This document shows positions 27,567-35,568 of a stretch of DNA of 64,000 nt, in pieces (the stretch's first letter is position 1; each line of letters begins with the position of its first letter). Made by a program: the position numbers and the translations under genes. Below the pieces are notes generated by a model that was not told the origin of the DNA, searched no databases, and saw only the letters and a list, made by a program, of their open reading frames with translations. This DNA comes from JAIXUI01 sp943373175 (lineage in GTDB: Bacteria; Bacteroidota; Bacteroidia; UBA7662; JAIXUI01), in contig CALSBM010000004.1 of the NCBI GenBank assembly GCA_943373175.1, positions 15,449 through 79,448 of the forward strand, written 5' to 3'.

Positions 27567-28250
27567 ATGAAAAAACAACTTTCCTTGCTGCTGCTCCTCG
27601 CTGCAAGTTTCTTTTTCTCTTCTCTTAGCTACGCAGGTTCTCCTTTTGAAGGGAGCATCAAGTTCAGCATGCAACTCAATGGGGCAAATTCTGCTGAAAT
27701 GGCAGCCGTACTTCCCAGAGAAATGAAATTGACCATTAAAGGAAATAGACTCAGAACTGAGTTAACTGGTGGACTAATCGAGAGTATAATGGGAGTGATT
27801 GTTTCAAACCCGGAAAAAGGACTGAACTGCATTTTAAACAGTAACGTAAAAATGGCTTATACCCTCGAAGTTGAATCGGAAAGCCAAGATGCACCGGTAA
27901 AAGCGGAACCAACTGGAAAAAAGGAAAGGATTGCAGGATATTCCTGCGAAGAATACCTTATAGTTTTGGCCAATGGAGAAAAAAGTACCGTTTGGATTAC
28001 GAAAGAAATTCAGCTTCCCAAGGTTAGCGAGGTTAAGCAAGCTCCTCTAACTAGTTTTTTGAATAATATTCCAGGTGGAAACTGGATGCCCATGAGAATT
28101 ACACAGAAAATTGGGGATAGCGAATTGACATTAGAAGTCACGAATGTGAAAAAGGAAAAAGTCTCCGATAGCCTTTTCGAAATACCTGAAGGGTATCAGA
28201 CTGCTCCATTTAACCCGTCAGTGTTTGGAGGAGATCAAGGAGATGAGTAA
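27567..28250 (+). CDS. Exported DUF4412-type protein
   Basis: A 227-residue protein with a signal peptide (about 1-23, ending LSYAG). The mature part matches the DUF4412 pattern: FEGSIKFSM, then LPREMKLTIKGNRLRTE, then a central Met-rich strand, then IAGYSCEEYLI with a conserved Cys, and a C-terminal PEGYQ segment. The function of the family is not known; it is a periplasmic or outer-membrane-associated beta-rich domain. TATCTTAG, five bases before the start, is one base off the Bacteroidota -7 box. The last 8 bases overlap the NUDIX gene. Confidence 0.8.
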   Translation: MKKQLSLLLLLAASFFFSSLSYAGSPFEGSIKFSMQLNGANSAEMAAVLPREMKLTIKGNRLRTELTGGLIESIMGVIVSNPEKGLNCILNSNVKMAYTLEVESESQDAPVKAEPTGKKERIAGYSCEEYLIVLANGEKSTVWITKEIQLPKVSEVKQAPLTSFLNNIPGGNWMPMRITQKIGDSELTLEVTNVKKEKVSDSLFEIPEGYQTAPFNPSVFGGDQGDE

Positions 28251-28827
28251 TCACACCTCATTAGACGAAGCGCATAATCCTTGGACTAAGCTCAACTCTA
28301 CCATAGCGTACGAAAATCCCTGGATTTCGGTTTTTCATGAAGAAGTTTTAAATCCTAATGGCAATCCTGGAATTTATGGGAAGGTTCATTTTAAGAATTT
28401 GGCCATCGGAATAGTACCCTTAGATGATGAAGGAATGACATGGCTTGTCGGTCAATACCGCTATCCATTGTCTCAATATTCTTGGGAAATCATAGAAGGA
28501 GGAGGAAAAATTGGAATTGACCCTGAAGAATCTGCAAGAAGAGAGCTCAAAGAGGAATGTGGATTAGTTGCCGGTAATCTTGTAGAAATAGCAAGATCTC
28601 ACCTTTCCAATTCAGTAAGCGATGAGCTTGCAATTCTATTTCTTGCAACAGAATTAAAGGAAGAAGCTGCTGAACCCGACGATACTGAAATGCTTGCGAT
28701 AAAAAAATTACCTTTAAAAGAGGCCTTTAACTGGGTTTCGGAAGGCAAAATCACAGACTCGATGAGTGTTATTGCCTTGCAACAACTAAAAATTCAGTGG
28801 TTAGAAGGAAAACTTATTCTGCCTTAA
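28243..28827 (+). CDS. NUDIX hydrolase, ADP-ribose pyrophosphatase-like
   Basis: A 194-residue cytosolic hydrolase of nucleoside diphosphate derivatives, most like ADP-ribose pyrophosphatases by its GQYRYPLSQYSWEIIEGGG segment. The Nudix box has the catalytic RELKEECGL core, but the first Glu of GX5E is Ile (GGGKIGIDPEE), a position outside the main metal-binding Glu pair. The ATG at 28243 is preferred to a TTG at 28225: it is preceded by GGAGGAGATCAAGGAG, a strong purine-rich ribosome site, and gives the usual N-terminus. It overlaps the end of the DUF4412 gene by 8 bases and converges with the second NUDIX gene (14-base overlap). Confidence 0.87.
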   Translation: MSNHTSLDEAHNPWTKLNSTIAYENPWISVFHEEVLNPNGNPGIYGKVHFKNLAIGIVPLDDEGMTWLVGQYRYPLSQYSWEIIEGGGKIGIDPEESARRELKEECGLVAGNLVEIARSHLSNSVSDELAILFLATELKEEAAEPDDTEMLAIKKLPLKEAFNWVSEGKITDSMSVIALQQLKIQWLEGKLILP

Positions 28828-29266
28828 GGAAGCTTTTCAATTTCATTCCAACTATACGGTCGATAGGAAAAGTGAATGGCCCATCAGTTGTAAAATTTTC
28901 AGGATTTATCCAATGAAAAAGAATGGTTTCATTCTCCGGAAAATGGTTATCCCAAAGAGTAAAGGAATTAGAAGGGTTATTCAGAAATTCAATCAAATAA
29001 TAAAGGCTAATGATCTGATCCTGTGGGCTAAAAGCCGATTGTTGGAAAAAGTCGGTAGTATAAAAATGTTCTAACACCTTAATTTCTACACCTAATTCCT
29101 CTAAAAACTCTCTTTTAAGTGTTTCCTGAGCACCTTCTCCCCATTCCATTCCACCACCAGGAAATTTAAGCATTGGTACATTATTCCAACGTTCGGAAGT
29201 AACAAGTACTTGATTCAGATCATTAATGCAAATACCATAAACCCTTAAAACAAATCGATTAGCCAC
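28814..29266 (-). CDS. NUDIX hydrolase
   Basis: A 150-residue single-domain NUDIX protein. The box is complete: GGGMEWGEGAQETLKREFLE continuing ELGV, with the catalytic Glu residues of REFLEE. The substrate (nucleotide sugar, dNTP or other) is not told by the sequence. The start is GTG at 29266 and the preceding six bases are the T-run of a strong terminator belonging to the histone-like gene, so the gene has almost no leader free of that hairpin; expression may depend on read-through. It is unrelated at close range to the convergent ADP-ribose-type NUDIX gene. Confidence 0.86.
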   Translation of the reverse strand: MANRFVLRVYGICINDLNQVLVTSERWNNVPMLKFPGGGMEWGEGAQETLKREFLEELGVEIKVLEHFYTTDFFQQSAFSPQDQIISLYYLIEFLNNPSNSFTLWDNHFPENETILFHWINPENFTTDGPFTFPIDRIVGMKLKSFLKAE

Positions 29267-29289
29267 AAAAAAGGGGGCAAAATGCCCCC
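29267..29289 (-). terminator. Rho-independent terminator of the histone H1-like gene
   Basis: On the minus strand, GGGGGC, a five-base loop ATTTT and GCCCCC form a perfect 6-base-pair all-G:C stem followed at once by six T. It starts 22 bases after the stop codon of the histone H1-like gene. The T-run touches the GTG start of the next minus-strand gene, so the same hairpin lies in that gene's 5' leader. Confidence 0.85.
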
Positions 29290-29311
29290 AAGGATTTTGA
29301 TAGCCTTATGA

Positions 29312-29491
29312 TTAGGCTTCTTTGTTCTTACGATCTTGTATTTCTAGGCGCATCTCCTGGCACAAGTTCTTAAGATCCTGAAGACCTTTGCGAACGCGGG
29401 TACCGGCAGCACTGTTGCCTTTGTCGTAGAACTTAATGAAGTCTGCCTCCATGGCCATGACCATCTCTTTCAGGGAGTTGAATTCGTTCAT
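29312..29491 (-). CDS. Histone H1-like protein (59 residues)
   Basis: A very short basic protein, MNEFNSLKEMVMAMEADFIK then FYDKGNSAAGTRVRKGLQDL then KNLCQEMRLEIQDRKNKEA. The FYDKGNSAAGTRVRK core and the helical Lys-rich tail match the short histone H1-like (Hc1-related) proteins of Bacteroidota, which are about 58 residues long and thought to bind DNA. Start ATG at 29491, with its own terminator downstream and an AT-rich upstream gap of 79 bases. In such gaps promoters of this phylum are expected; TAATTTG (29517-29523) preceded 17 bases earlier by TTG is a possible, imperfect one. Codon usage is smooth and GC-richer than its flanks, consistent with high expression. Confidence 0.88.
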   Translation of the reverse strand: MNEFNSLKEMVMAMEADFIKFYDKGNSAAGTRVRKGLQDLKNLCQEMRLEIQDRKNKEA

Positions 29492-29570
29492 AAATCGCTC
29501 GTTTGTTTGTTTATATCAAATTAAAGTCAAAATAAAGTTACAACCAACTGTATTATTGATTTTTTCGAAT

Positions 29571-30821
29571 TTAAATGAAGCTAGCAATGGATTCTGCTTC
29601 ATAAGCACCGCTTTCTAACTTCTTTTTCACCTCATTGAAGGCAAACAGGGTTTCATCCACGTCTTCAAGGGTATGAGCTGCAGTAGGAATAAGACGGAGC
29701 ATGATTTGCCCTTTTGGAATTACAGGGTAAACTACAACTGAACAGAAAATGTTAAATGTCTCTCTTAAATCGAGAACTAATCCTGTAGCCTCACCCAATG
29801 ATCCATTTAGAAAAACAGGAGTTACTGGCGACTGAGTATTTCCTATATTAAAACCATGAGCTTTTAATCCATTCTGTAAACGATTAACAACGGCCCAAAG
29901 TTGATTTTTCAATTCAGGACGGGTTCTTAGTAGCTCCAATCGTTTTAAAGCACCGATTGTAATAGGCATCGGGAGCGATTTAGCAAAGATTTGAGAACGC
30001 ATGTTGTACTTCAGAAAGGAAATAATCTCAGATGAGGAAGCGAAAAATGCTCCTATGCTGGCCATGGATTTGGCGAAAGTGCTGAAATAAACGTCAACCC
30101 CGTCGGTACATTCTTGTGCTTCGGCAGTTCCTGCACCGGTTGCTCCCATAGTTCCGAAACCGTGCGCATCGTCCACCAACAATCGGAAGTTGTAATGCTC
30201 TTTCAAGGCTACAATTTCCTTCAGTTTTCCTTGTACTCCTGACATTCCAAATACCCCTTCAGTGATCACTAAAATACCTCCACGGTGCTCATTCTCTTCT
30301 ATTAACCTTGTAGCACGCTTCAACTGCTTCTCCAAACTCTCCATATCGTTGTGGAGGTACATGATGCGCTTTCCTTGGTGTAACCTCACGCCATCGACAA
30401 TGCACGCATGCGATTCCGCGTCATATACGATGATATCGTGGCGATCAACCAACGCATCAATGGCTGAGAGAATGCCTTGGTATCCGAAATTCACCAACAA
30501 CCCGGCTGGCTTACCGATAAATTCGGCAAGTTCGTTTTCGAGTTGCTCGTGATAATTAGAATTACCGGACATCATCCGGGCTCCCATGGGATACGCCATT
30601 CCGAATTGGGCAGTTACTTCCGTATCGGCTTGACGTATTTCAGGATGATTAGCTAATCCGAGGTAGTTGTTCAAAGACCAGACTAATCGTTTTTTGCCAT
30701 TAAACATCATCCTCGGGCCAATTTCTCCTTCCAATTTGGGGAACATATAATAGCCTTCGGCTTCTTTGGCATGTTGTCCGAGAGGGCCCGGACGCTTTAA
30801 GAGCTTGTCAAATAAATCCAC
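29571..30821 (-). CDS. Alpha-oxoamine synthase family enzyme, possibly serine palmitoyltransferase
   Basis: A 416-residue pyridoxal-phosphate enzyme of the class that condenses an amino acid with an acyl-CoA (serine palmitoyltransferase, KBL, BioF). Marks: LNNYLGLANHPE, the ARMMSGNSNYHEQLE region, DAESHACIVDG, LLVDDAHGFGTMGATGAG with the cofactor Asp and His, and FSTFAKSMAS with the Schiff-base Lys. HNDMESLEKQL and the general layout resemble Bacteroides serine palmitoyltransferase, so a role in sphingolipid formation is the favoured but unproven guess. GAFFA replaces the usual GGF/Y after the Lys motif. Start is GTG at 30821; TATCTTCG (30840-30847) upstream is one base off the -7 box. Confidence 0.85.
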   Translation of the reverse strand: MDLFDKLLKRPGPLGQHAKEAEGYYMFPKLEGEIGPRMMFNGKKRLVWSLNNYLGLANHPEIRQADTEVTAQFGMAYPMGARMMSGNSNYHEQLENELAEFIGKPAGLLVNFGYQGILSAIDALVDRHDIIVYDAESHACIVDGVRLHQGKRIMYLHNDMESLEKQLKRATRLIEENEHRGGILVITEGVFGMSGVQGKLKEIVALKEHYNFRLLVDDAHGFGTMGATGAGTAEAQECTDGVDVYFSTFAKSMASIGAFFASSSEIISFLKYNMRSQIFAKSLPMPITIGALKRLELLRTRPELKNQLWAVVNRLQNGLKAHGFNIGNTQSPVTPVFLNGSLGEATGLVLDLRETFNIFCSVVVYPVIPKGQIMLRLIPTAAHTLEDVDETLFAFNEVKKKLESGAYEAESIASFI

Positions 30822-30839
30822 GCTTTAACATTTAACGCG

Positions 30840-30847
30840 CGAAGATA
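30840..30847 (-). promoter_or_regulatory. Possible -7 promoter element for the oxoamine synthase gene
   Basis: On the minus strand TATCTTCG lies 18 bases upstream of the GTG start, one base different from the TAnnTTTG box used by the Bacteroidota primary sigma factor. A matching -33 TTTG is not evident, so this is only a candidate. Confidence 0.3.
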
Positions 30848-30891
30848 CCCCAATTTTTACGCATTTAACATGCACTTTTTGTTCAGGAATA

Positions 30892-30922
30892 GAGCCGGAA
30901 CTCTATAACAAGATTCCGGCTC
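30892..30922 (-). terminator. Hairpin, possible terminator after the 31-residue frame
   Basis: GAGCCGGAA and TTCCGGCTC form a perfect 9-base-pair stem with a 13-base loop. On the minus strand it begins 15 bases after the stop of the 31-residue frame and is followed by TATTCCTGAACAAAAAG, with no clean T-run, so termination is likely but not certain. It lies upstream of the oxoamine synthase gene and may insulate it. Confidence 0.45.
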
Positions 30923-30936
30923 ATGTAGGCTCTTTG

Positions 30937-31032
30937 CTATTTCATTAGCCTATACAGACCAGTAATAACAGCTACAGCTAGAAAACTGTAGAAACAAGCC
31001 TTCAATATCATCTTCAACAACCACTGTCCCAT
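30937..31032 (-). CDS. Possible 31-residue single-span membrane peptide
   Basis: The minus strand reads MGQWLLKMILKACFYSFLAV then AVITGLYRLMK and stops. It is a hydrophobic helix of about 18 residues between a short Lys-containing N-terminus and an RLMK end, the usual form of a small one-span membrane peptide. It starts with ATG after CTAAAAGA, a weak purine-rich site, stands in an otherwise empty gap, and is followed by a strong hairpin. I do not know a matching family and a chance frame of this length is quite possible. Confidence 0.4.
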   Translation of the reverse strand: MGQWLLKMILKACFYSFLAVAVITGLYRLMK

Positions 31033-31170
31033 TCTTTTAGATTTAAAGTATCAATGGTTAAAATTAATTAATATTTACAATTTCACAAATAAATGTTAAT
31101 AATAATTATCATGTACCAAGTAGTTGTATATCAATTATTTACGTTATATAAACTTCATTCCACAAAAATT

Positions 31171-31860
31171 CTATATCTGCCCCTTTCGCACAAAGTGATT
31201 TTTAGTGGCGTTGTATGGCTTGAAATCAGGGTAATGTAAACGAAAAACCCCTTTTCGAACCTTCAAAGCTTCTCCTACTAAGGCCTTTGAAAGAGTAGTT
31301 GTAGTTACTGAATGATAAGAAGATAACGGACCTATGAGGAAGAAATCCAAAAAGGGGGCAACTATTTGAGCAAGCCGCTCTCCTACTCTACGCTCTTGTC
31401 GAGGTGTTATAAGTAAGCTAGGCTGGGCTATAATAAGTGTTTCGAAGGGCATATCTTCTAACGCTTTTTCAACTTCGCCTTTAACCTTGCTATAAAAGAC
31501 CGTAGAATTGGCAGAGGCCCCAATGGCAGATACCAGTACAAAAGTTTTAACACCAGCTTCCAGTGCTTTTCGTGCAAAAAACAACACGTATTCCTGATCA
31601 ACCCTTCTGAACGCTTCCTTTGTCTTTGCCGTTTTGATGGTTGTTCCCAAACAACAGAATGCGATTTCAGCTTTGGAGAGCGAAGGCCAGAATTCGGGTA
31701 CCTCCCAATCAACCTCTACTTGTAAAAGCTTTTCCTCTTTGATTAATGGAATTACTTTTCGAACCAATGCCTGTAATTTTCCGGTTTCCTGATGATTTAA
31801 CCAGGAATAAATGAGTTGACGGCCTACAGCGCCGGTTGATCCTGCCAAAATTGCATTCAT
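31171..31860 (-). CDS. NAD(P)-binding Rossmann protein (atypical SDR, TIP30-like)
   Basis: A 229-residue cytosolic protein with an N-terminal dinucleotide-binding loop (AGSTGAVGRQL), a central CCLGTT and VLVSAIGA segment, and YSKVKGEVE carrying the YxxxK pair of short-chain dehydrogenases, as in the HTATIP2/TIP30 and NAD(P)H-binding atypical SDR families. The closing part (SSYHSVTTTTLSKAL) matches the family's VEDLA-type helix. The substrate is not known. It diverges from the subtilase gene with 27 bases between the starts. Confidence 0.85.
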   Translation of the reverse strand: MNAILAGSTGAVGRQLIYSWLNHQETGKLQALVRKVIPLIKEEKLLQVEVDWEVPEFWPSLSKAEIAFCCLGTTIKTAKTKEAFRRVDQEYVLFFARKALEAGVKTFVLVSAIGASANSTVFYSKVKGEVEKALEDMPFETLIIAQPSLLITPRQERRVGERLAQIVAPFLDFFLIGPLSSYHSVTTTTLSKALVGEALKVRKGVFRLHYPDFKPYNATKNHFVRKGQI

Positions 31861-31887
31861 CTGCTTAACTTGTGGGAAAGATCAGCA

Positions 31888-34515
31888 ATGAAAGCCAAAT
31901 TTTTTTTCCTTGTCACTGGATTGTCCATACTTCTTTTCAGGGTCGAAGCTCAGTCATTAGCTTGGACTGTTGCATTGGAAAAAGCCTTTGAGGGCAAAAC
32001 AGATAAGGAGTTGGTAGAAGTTATCTTGGTACCAAAAGACCAATTTAATATAGAGGATTTAAGGGTGAAGTTTGAAAAAACCAACTCTGATGCGGAACTA
32101 CGAGCCAAGCAAACGTTGAATGCTTTGCAGGAATTTGCACAACAAGCCCTTCCGTATTGGTTGAATGTTTTTGAAGTTGTAAAAAGTAAAGAAGGCAACA
32201 TCTTGGAGTTTCAGGAATCCTTTTGGCTCATCCAAGCTTTTCAATTGAAGTTAAATCGTAAAGCAGCGATAGCACTATCATCATTGCCAACCGTTCAGAT
32301 TCTTGATCGTAATGCTGACCAATTTTTGTTGGAAGAACCCCTCATTCAATCTCAATCGAGAACCGAGACTACAGGCGGAAATGAAGCAGGTTTGCAAGCC
32401 ATTAAAGCTCCATTCATGTGGAACCTTGGTTATACAGGTAGAGGTCGGAAGTTTCTAAGCGTTGACACTGGAATCTGGCCACGACATCCGGCTGTGAAAA
32501 ACCGTTTTTTAGCCCAATATCAACCCATGAAACAGAGCTGGCGAGGCTTTGATCGGGTTTTGCCGGCAGATAAAGGCAATAGCCATGGAACTCATACAAC
32601 AGGGACTGTCCTAGGACTTGACACTGCCACTCGCGATACCATTGGAGTTGCTTTTGGTGCGTATTTCATTGCAACGGATCCCATAGTAAGCGATTTAAGT
32701 AAGGTTAGGCCTTATACCGATTTGTTAGGTGCCTTACAATGGGCTTTAAATCCTGATGGCGATACTTCTACTGTTTCTGATATTCCAGATGCTATCAACA
32801 ATTCTTGGGGTAGATCTCCCAATGCCAGTGATACCATTTGGTGCAACAGTTTCATTGGACCTGGATTGCTCAATCTTGCAACTGCTGGTGTAGCAGTAGT
32901 TTTCTCAGCCGGTAATAACGGACCAGGCAATAGAACCATTGGGTTGCCGGCTACCATTAATACCAGTTCACCGGTAGTTCCGTTTACCGTAGGTGCTTTG
33001 AATGGGAACATAGCAGGTTTCCCAATAGCAAACTTTTCAAGCCGGGGACCAAGTTTATGTGGTGGTAGTGGTGCTTTTGCAATAAAACCGGAAGTTTCAG
33101 CTCCAGGAGAAAATGTTCGTTCGGCGGTCGGGCAGAATGGTTATGCGCTTTATTCGGGAACCTCAATGGCTTGCCCGCATACTGTTGGAGCAGTGCTTTT
33201 GCTTAAGGAGGCCTTTCCAGCCTTGTCCGGCGAAACACTTTGTCAAGCGTTGTATCAATCAGCAACTGATTTAGGAGATCCGGGTGAAGACAACACTTTC
33301 GGAAGAGGAATCATCGATTTGCAGGCAGCGTACAACTGGCTGATTTCACAAAACAACACGCCAGTTCCTCCCAGCAAAAAATCCTATGATTTAGTCATTA
33401 CTAAGTTAAACAATCCCGAAGCCGATAGTCCTTATGTATGCATGAGCACCTTTAGTCCATCTATCCAAATAGCTAATGCGGGAGACAGCACACTCAACCA
33501 AATATCCCTGAGGTACCAGGTAGGTTCACAATCTTATACCCATCCGATAGTTACCTCTTTAAGTCCGGGTGCTAAACTAAACATCAACCTTGGTGCTTTA
33601 CCCATGAGTTCAGGTGTCAATGAGTTAATCATTTCAGCCAGGCATCAGAACTATAATCAAGAGTATGATTCTATCAACAATAAGCGCTATTTCAGGTTAG
33701 TTAATTTGAAGTCGGACACTATTTCAGCCAATCAACCGGGAGGCTTTTTCGAAGACTTTGAATCGTTTATACCGGATAACAATCGGTGGTACATAGCCAA
33801 CCCAGATACGGGCATCACCTGGGATACTTTAGTTTATCGCACCCCATTAGGGCAATATGGTTTTCGTTCAGCGATAATGAACTGCAGGGACTATTCTCCT
33901 CGACGTAAACAATTGGATGACCTTATTTCCAGGAATATCCAATTCACTCCTGGGCAATCGCTTTCCCTTTCCTTTTCATGGGCCTATAAACTACGCCAAT
34001 CTAATCTTCGTGACAGCCTTCAAGTAAGTTATTCTATTGACTGCGGGCTTACTTACCTCCCACTACTCACTATGGGTTCAATAGGAATGATTACGATGAC
34101 GGTGGACACACCCTCTCAAACAACTCATTTCAAAGACACCGTGTTGAGTTTTATCCCGGCAGGTGCAGGAACTTCAGGTATTAGCTTGAGATTCAGGACT
34201 ATCAACGATTTTGGTGGAAACCTATACTTGGATCAGATTCAAGTAAAACCCACAGTTTCTGTAAGAGAGTCAGTACTTGCAACTGGATGGCAGACATATC
34301 CCAATCCAGCTCAGGAATGGGTTGAGGTTCTATTCAATGAACCTACAAGTGCTGTTGAAAACCTATCGATTCTTGCAATCGATGGAAAGGAAGTGAAGCA
34401 GTTTATCATTCCGGCTGGAAATGTCCGGGTACGATTACCCTTGAATGGAATTAGTCCCGGGTTGTATATTATTAAAAATCAAAAAGGACAAACCACGAAA
34501 TTGGTAGTTCGTTAA
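31888..34515 (+). CDS. Secreted subtilisin-like (S8) serine protease with T9SS type A C-terminal domain
   Basis: An 875-residue exported protease. Signal peptide (about 1-21, ending FRVEA), a propeptide region (about 22-160), an S8 catalytic domain (about 170-480) with Asp193 (SVDTG), His233 (SHGTHTTG), the oxyanion Asn in NNSWG and Ser426 (GTSMACPH), then CARDB-like and jelly-roll-like beta domains, and a C-terminal T9SS type A domain (about 800-875, with TYPNPAQEW, SPGLYIIK and KLVVR). The catalytic domain is most like the bacillopeptidase F branch. The ATG at 31888 is chosen over a TTG at 31870 because it starts the signal peptide directly. The end overlaps convergent rlmH by 4 bases. Confidence 0.94.
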   Translation: MKAKFFFLVTGLSILLFRVEAQSLAWTVALEKAFEGKTDKELVEVILVPKDQFNIEDLRVKFEKTNSDAELRAKQTLNALQEFAQQALPYWLNVFEVVKSKEGNILEFQESFWLIQAFQLKLNRKAAIALSSLPTVQILDRNADQFLLEEPLIQSQSRTETTGGNEAGLQAIKAPFMWNLGYTGRGRKFLSVDTGIWPRHPAVKNRFLAQYQPMKQSWRGFDRVLPADKGNSHGTHTTGTVLGLDTATRDTIGVAFGAYFIATDPIVSDLSKVRPYTDLLGALQWALNPDGDTSTVSDIPDAINNSWGRSPNASDTIWCNSFIGPGLLNLATAGVAVVFSAGNNGPGNRTIGLPATINTSSPVVPFTVGALNGNIAGFPIANFSSRGPSLCGGSGAFAIKPEVSAPGENVRSAVGQNGYALYSGTSMACPHTVGAVLLLKEAFPALSGETLCQALYQSATDLGDPGEDNTFGRGIIDLQAAYNWLISQNNTPVPPSKKSYDLVITKLNNPEADSPYVCMSTFSPSIQIANAGDSTLNQISLRYQVGSQSYTHPIVTSLSPGAKLNINLGALPMSSGVNELIISARHQNYNQEYDSINNKRYFRLVNLKSDTISANQPGGFFEDFESFIPDNNRWYIANPDTGITWDTLVYRTPLGQYGFRSAIMNCRDYSPRRKQLDDLISRNIQFTPGQSLSLSFSWAYKLRQSNLRDSLQVSYSIDCGLTYLPLLTMGSIGMITMTVDTPSQTTHFKDTVLSFIPAGAGTSGISLRFRTINDFGGNLYLDQIQVKPTVSVRESVLATGWQTYPNPAQEWVEVLFNEPTSAVENLSILAIDGKEVKQFIIPAGNVRVRLPLNGISPGLYIIKNQKGQTTKLVVR

Positions 34516-34973
34516 TGGTGATACTTTTCACCTTTTCTAATGGTGTAAGCCCGATATAGTTGCTCTGCAATTAAAAGCCTGACCATCTGATGTGTAAACG
34601 TCATCGATGAAATAGATAGCTGATACTTCGCTTTTTGATACACAGCTTCAGAAAAACCATAAGCTCCGCCGGAAACCCACCAAACAGTTCCGGCGGATTC
34701 GTTTTCTAGCTTTTCTAAATGCTGGGCTAATTCGGCAGAACTATATTGTTTCCCGCGCTCATCCCATAAAATTAACACATCACGAGGCCCAAGAAGTTTT
34801 AACAAGGAAGCTCCTTCTTCTTCCTTCATTTTTTCAGGTTGTGTTTGCTTAGAAGCAGAAAGAGTGAGCAACTCAAAATTCACATAATGTTTGAGTCGGT
34901 CAAGGTAGGTTTGTATCCCTTCTTGCAACCAGAGTTCGGTAGTTTTACCGTACTGAACCAGTTTCAACTTCAT
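34512..34973 (-). CDS. rlmH: 23S rRNA (pseudouridine1915-N3)-methyltransferase RlmH
   Basis: Methylates pseudouridine 1915 in helix 69 of 23S rRNA, using S-adenosylmethionine, on the assembled ribosome. It is a SPOUT-class knotted methyltransferase of 153 residues, the family length. Visible are the cofactor-loop SGGAYGF (101-107; IGG or SGG-type in family) and the C-terminal signature MTFTHQMVRLLIAEQLYRAY (124-143). Its start lies 29 bases inside the end of yigZ, so the two are co-transcribed. Confidence 0.96.
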   Translation of the reverse strand: MKLKLVQYGKTTELWLQEGIQTYLDRLKHYVNFELLTLSASKQTQPEKMKEEEGASLLKLLGPRDVLILWDERGKQYSSAELAQHLEKLENESAGTVWWVSGGAYGFSEAVYQKAKYQLSISSMTFTHQMVRLLIAEQLYRAYTIRKGEKYHH

Positions 34974-35550
34974 TAGTTATTAGTTTTACTTCTTCCCTAA
35001 AATCCGCAGAGATTGAAACCGGCACCCAGACCGTGACAAGGTTACCGGTTAAATCCGGGATATGCTCCTTTGGTTTCAAGCTCAGCTTCTTCCATAGACG
35101 TTGAACAAGTGGTTCCTGTTCATATCGATAGTGAAACCGGAATGACTGTGTTAGAGGCCGTTCAAAAACTTCTGCCTCCTTAACTGCCTCTATTGCAGCC
35201 TGTTGATAAGCATCGATTAGTCCACGAACACCCAGTTGTTTTCCCCCAAAGTATCTGACAACGACTACCAAAACATCTGTAACTCCTTGGCTAAGAAGTG
35301 CGTTGAGAATTGGTTTACCCGCTGAACCAGACGGTTCACCATCGTCTGAAGATTTTTGTTGTTGGCCCTCAGCTCCCAAAATGAAGGCATAGCAATGATG
35401 GTTGGCATCAGGATAAAGTTGCTTTAAGTGTTTGAGATTCAGCGAAACAGTTTCCTCATCAGGAACAGGGAATGCAAATGCGAAAAACTTGCTGGATTTC
35501 TCGTTCAAATACGATTCGCCCTGTTTAAGTATTGATTTGTACTGCTTCAT
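34945..35550 (-). CDS. YigZ/IMPACT-family protein
   Basis: A 201-residue protein. The N-terminal UPF0029/IMPACT domain shows FFAFAFPV, the HHCYAFI strand, SSDDGEPSGSAGKPIL (family signature) and VVVVRYFGGKQLGVRGL; the C-terminal part is a short ferredoxin-like domain. IMPACT proteins are linked to translation control in eukaryotes; the bacterial role is not established. The ATG at 35550 is preferred to a TTG four codons upstream. The DMT transporter gene ends 18 bases upstream. Confidence 0.92.
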   Translation of the reverse strand: MKQYKSILKQGESYLNEKSSKFFAFAFPVPDEETVSLNLKHLKQLYPDANHHCYAFILGAEGQQQKSSDDGEPSGSAGKPILNALLSQGVTDVLVVVVRYFGGKQLGVRGLIDAYQQAAIEAVKEAEVFERPLTQSFRFHYRYEQEPLVQRLWKKLSLKPKEHIPDLTGNLVTVWVPVSISADFREEVKLITNEVETGSVR

Positions 35551-35568
35551 TGTTGCAACCAACGGAAG

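Larger units (their letters stand above)
30822..31170. other. AT-rich 349-base gap with a hairpin and a mini reading frame
   Basis: The only gap above 300 bases. It contains a 9-base-pair perfect hairpin (30892-30922), a possible 31-residue membrane peptide on the minus strand (30937-31032), and a very AT-rich part (about 31035-31160) with many TTAAT/ATAAT words. No tRNA-like fold, rRNA or long reading frame was seen. Confidence 0.6.

Noticed and set aside
30822..31170. tRNA or small structured RNA in the long gap
   Set aside because: No cloverleaf or T-loop consensus was found; the one strong hairpin is better read as a terminator.
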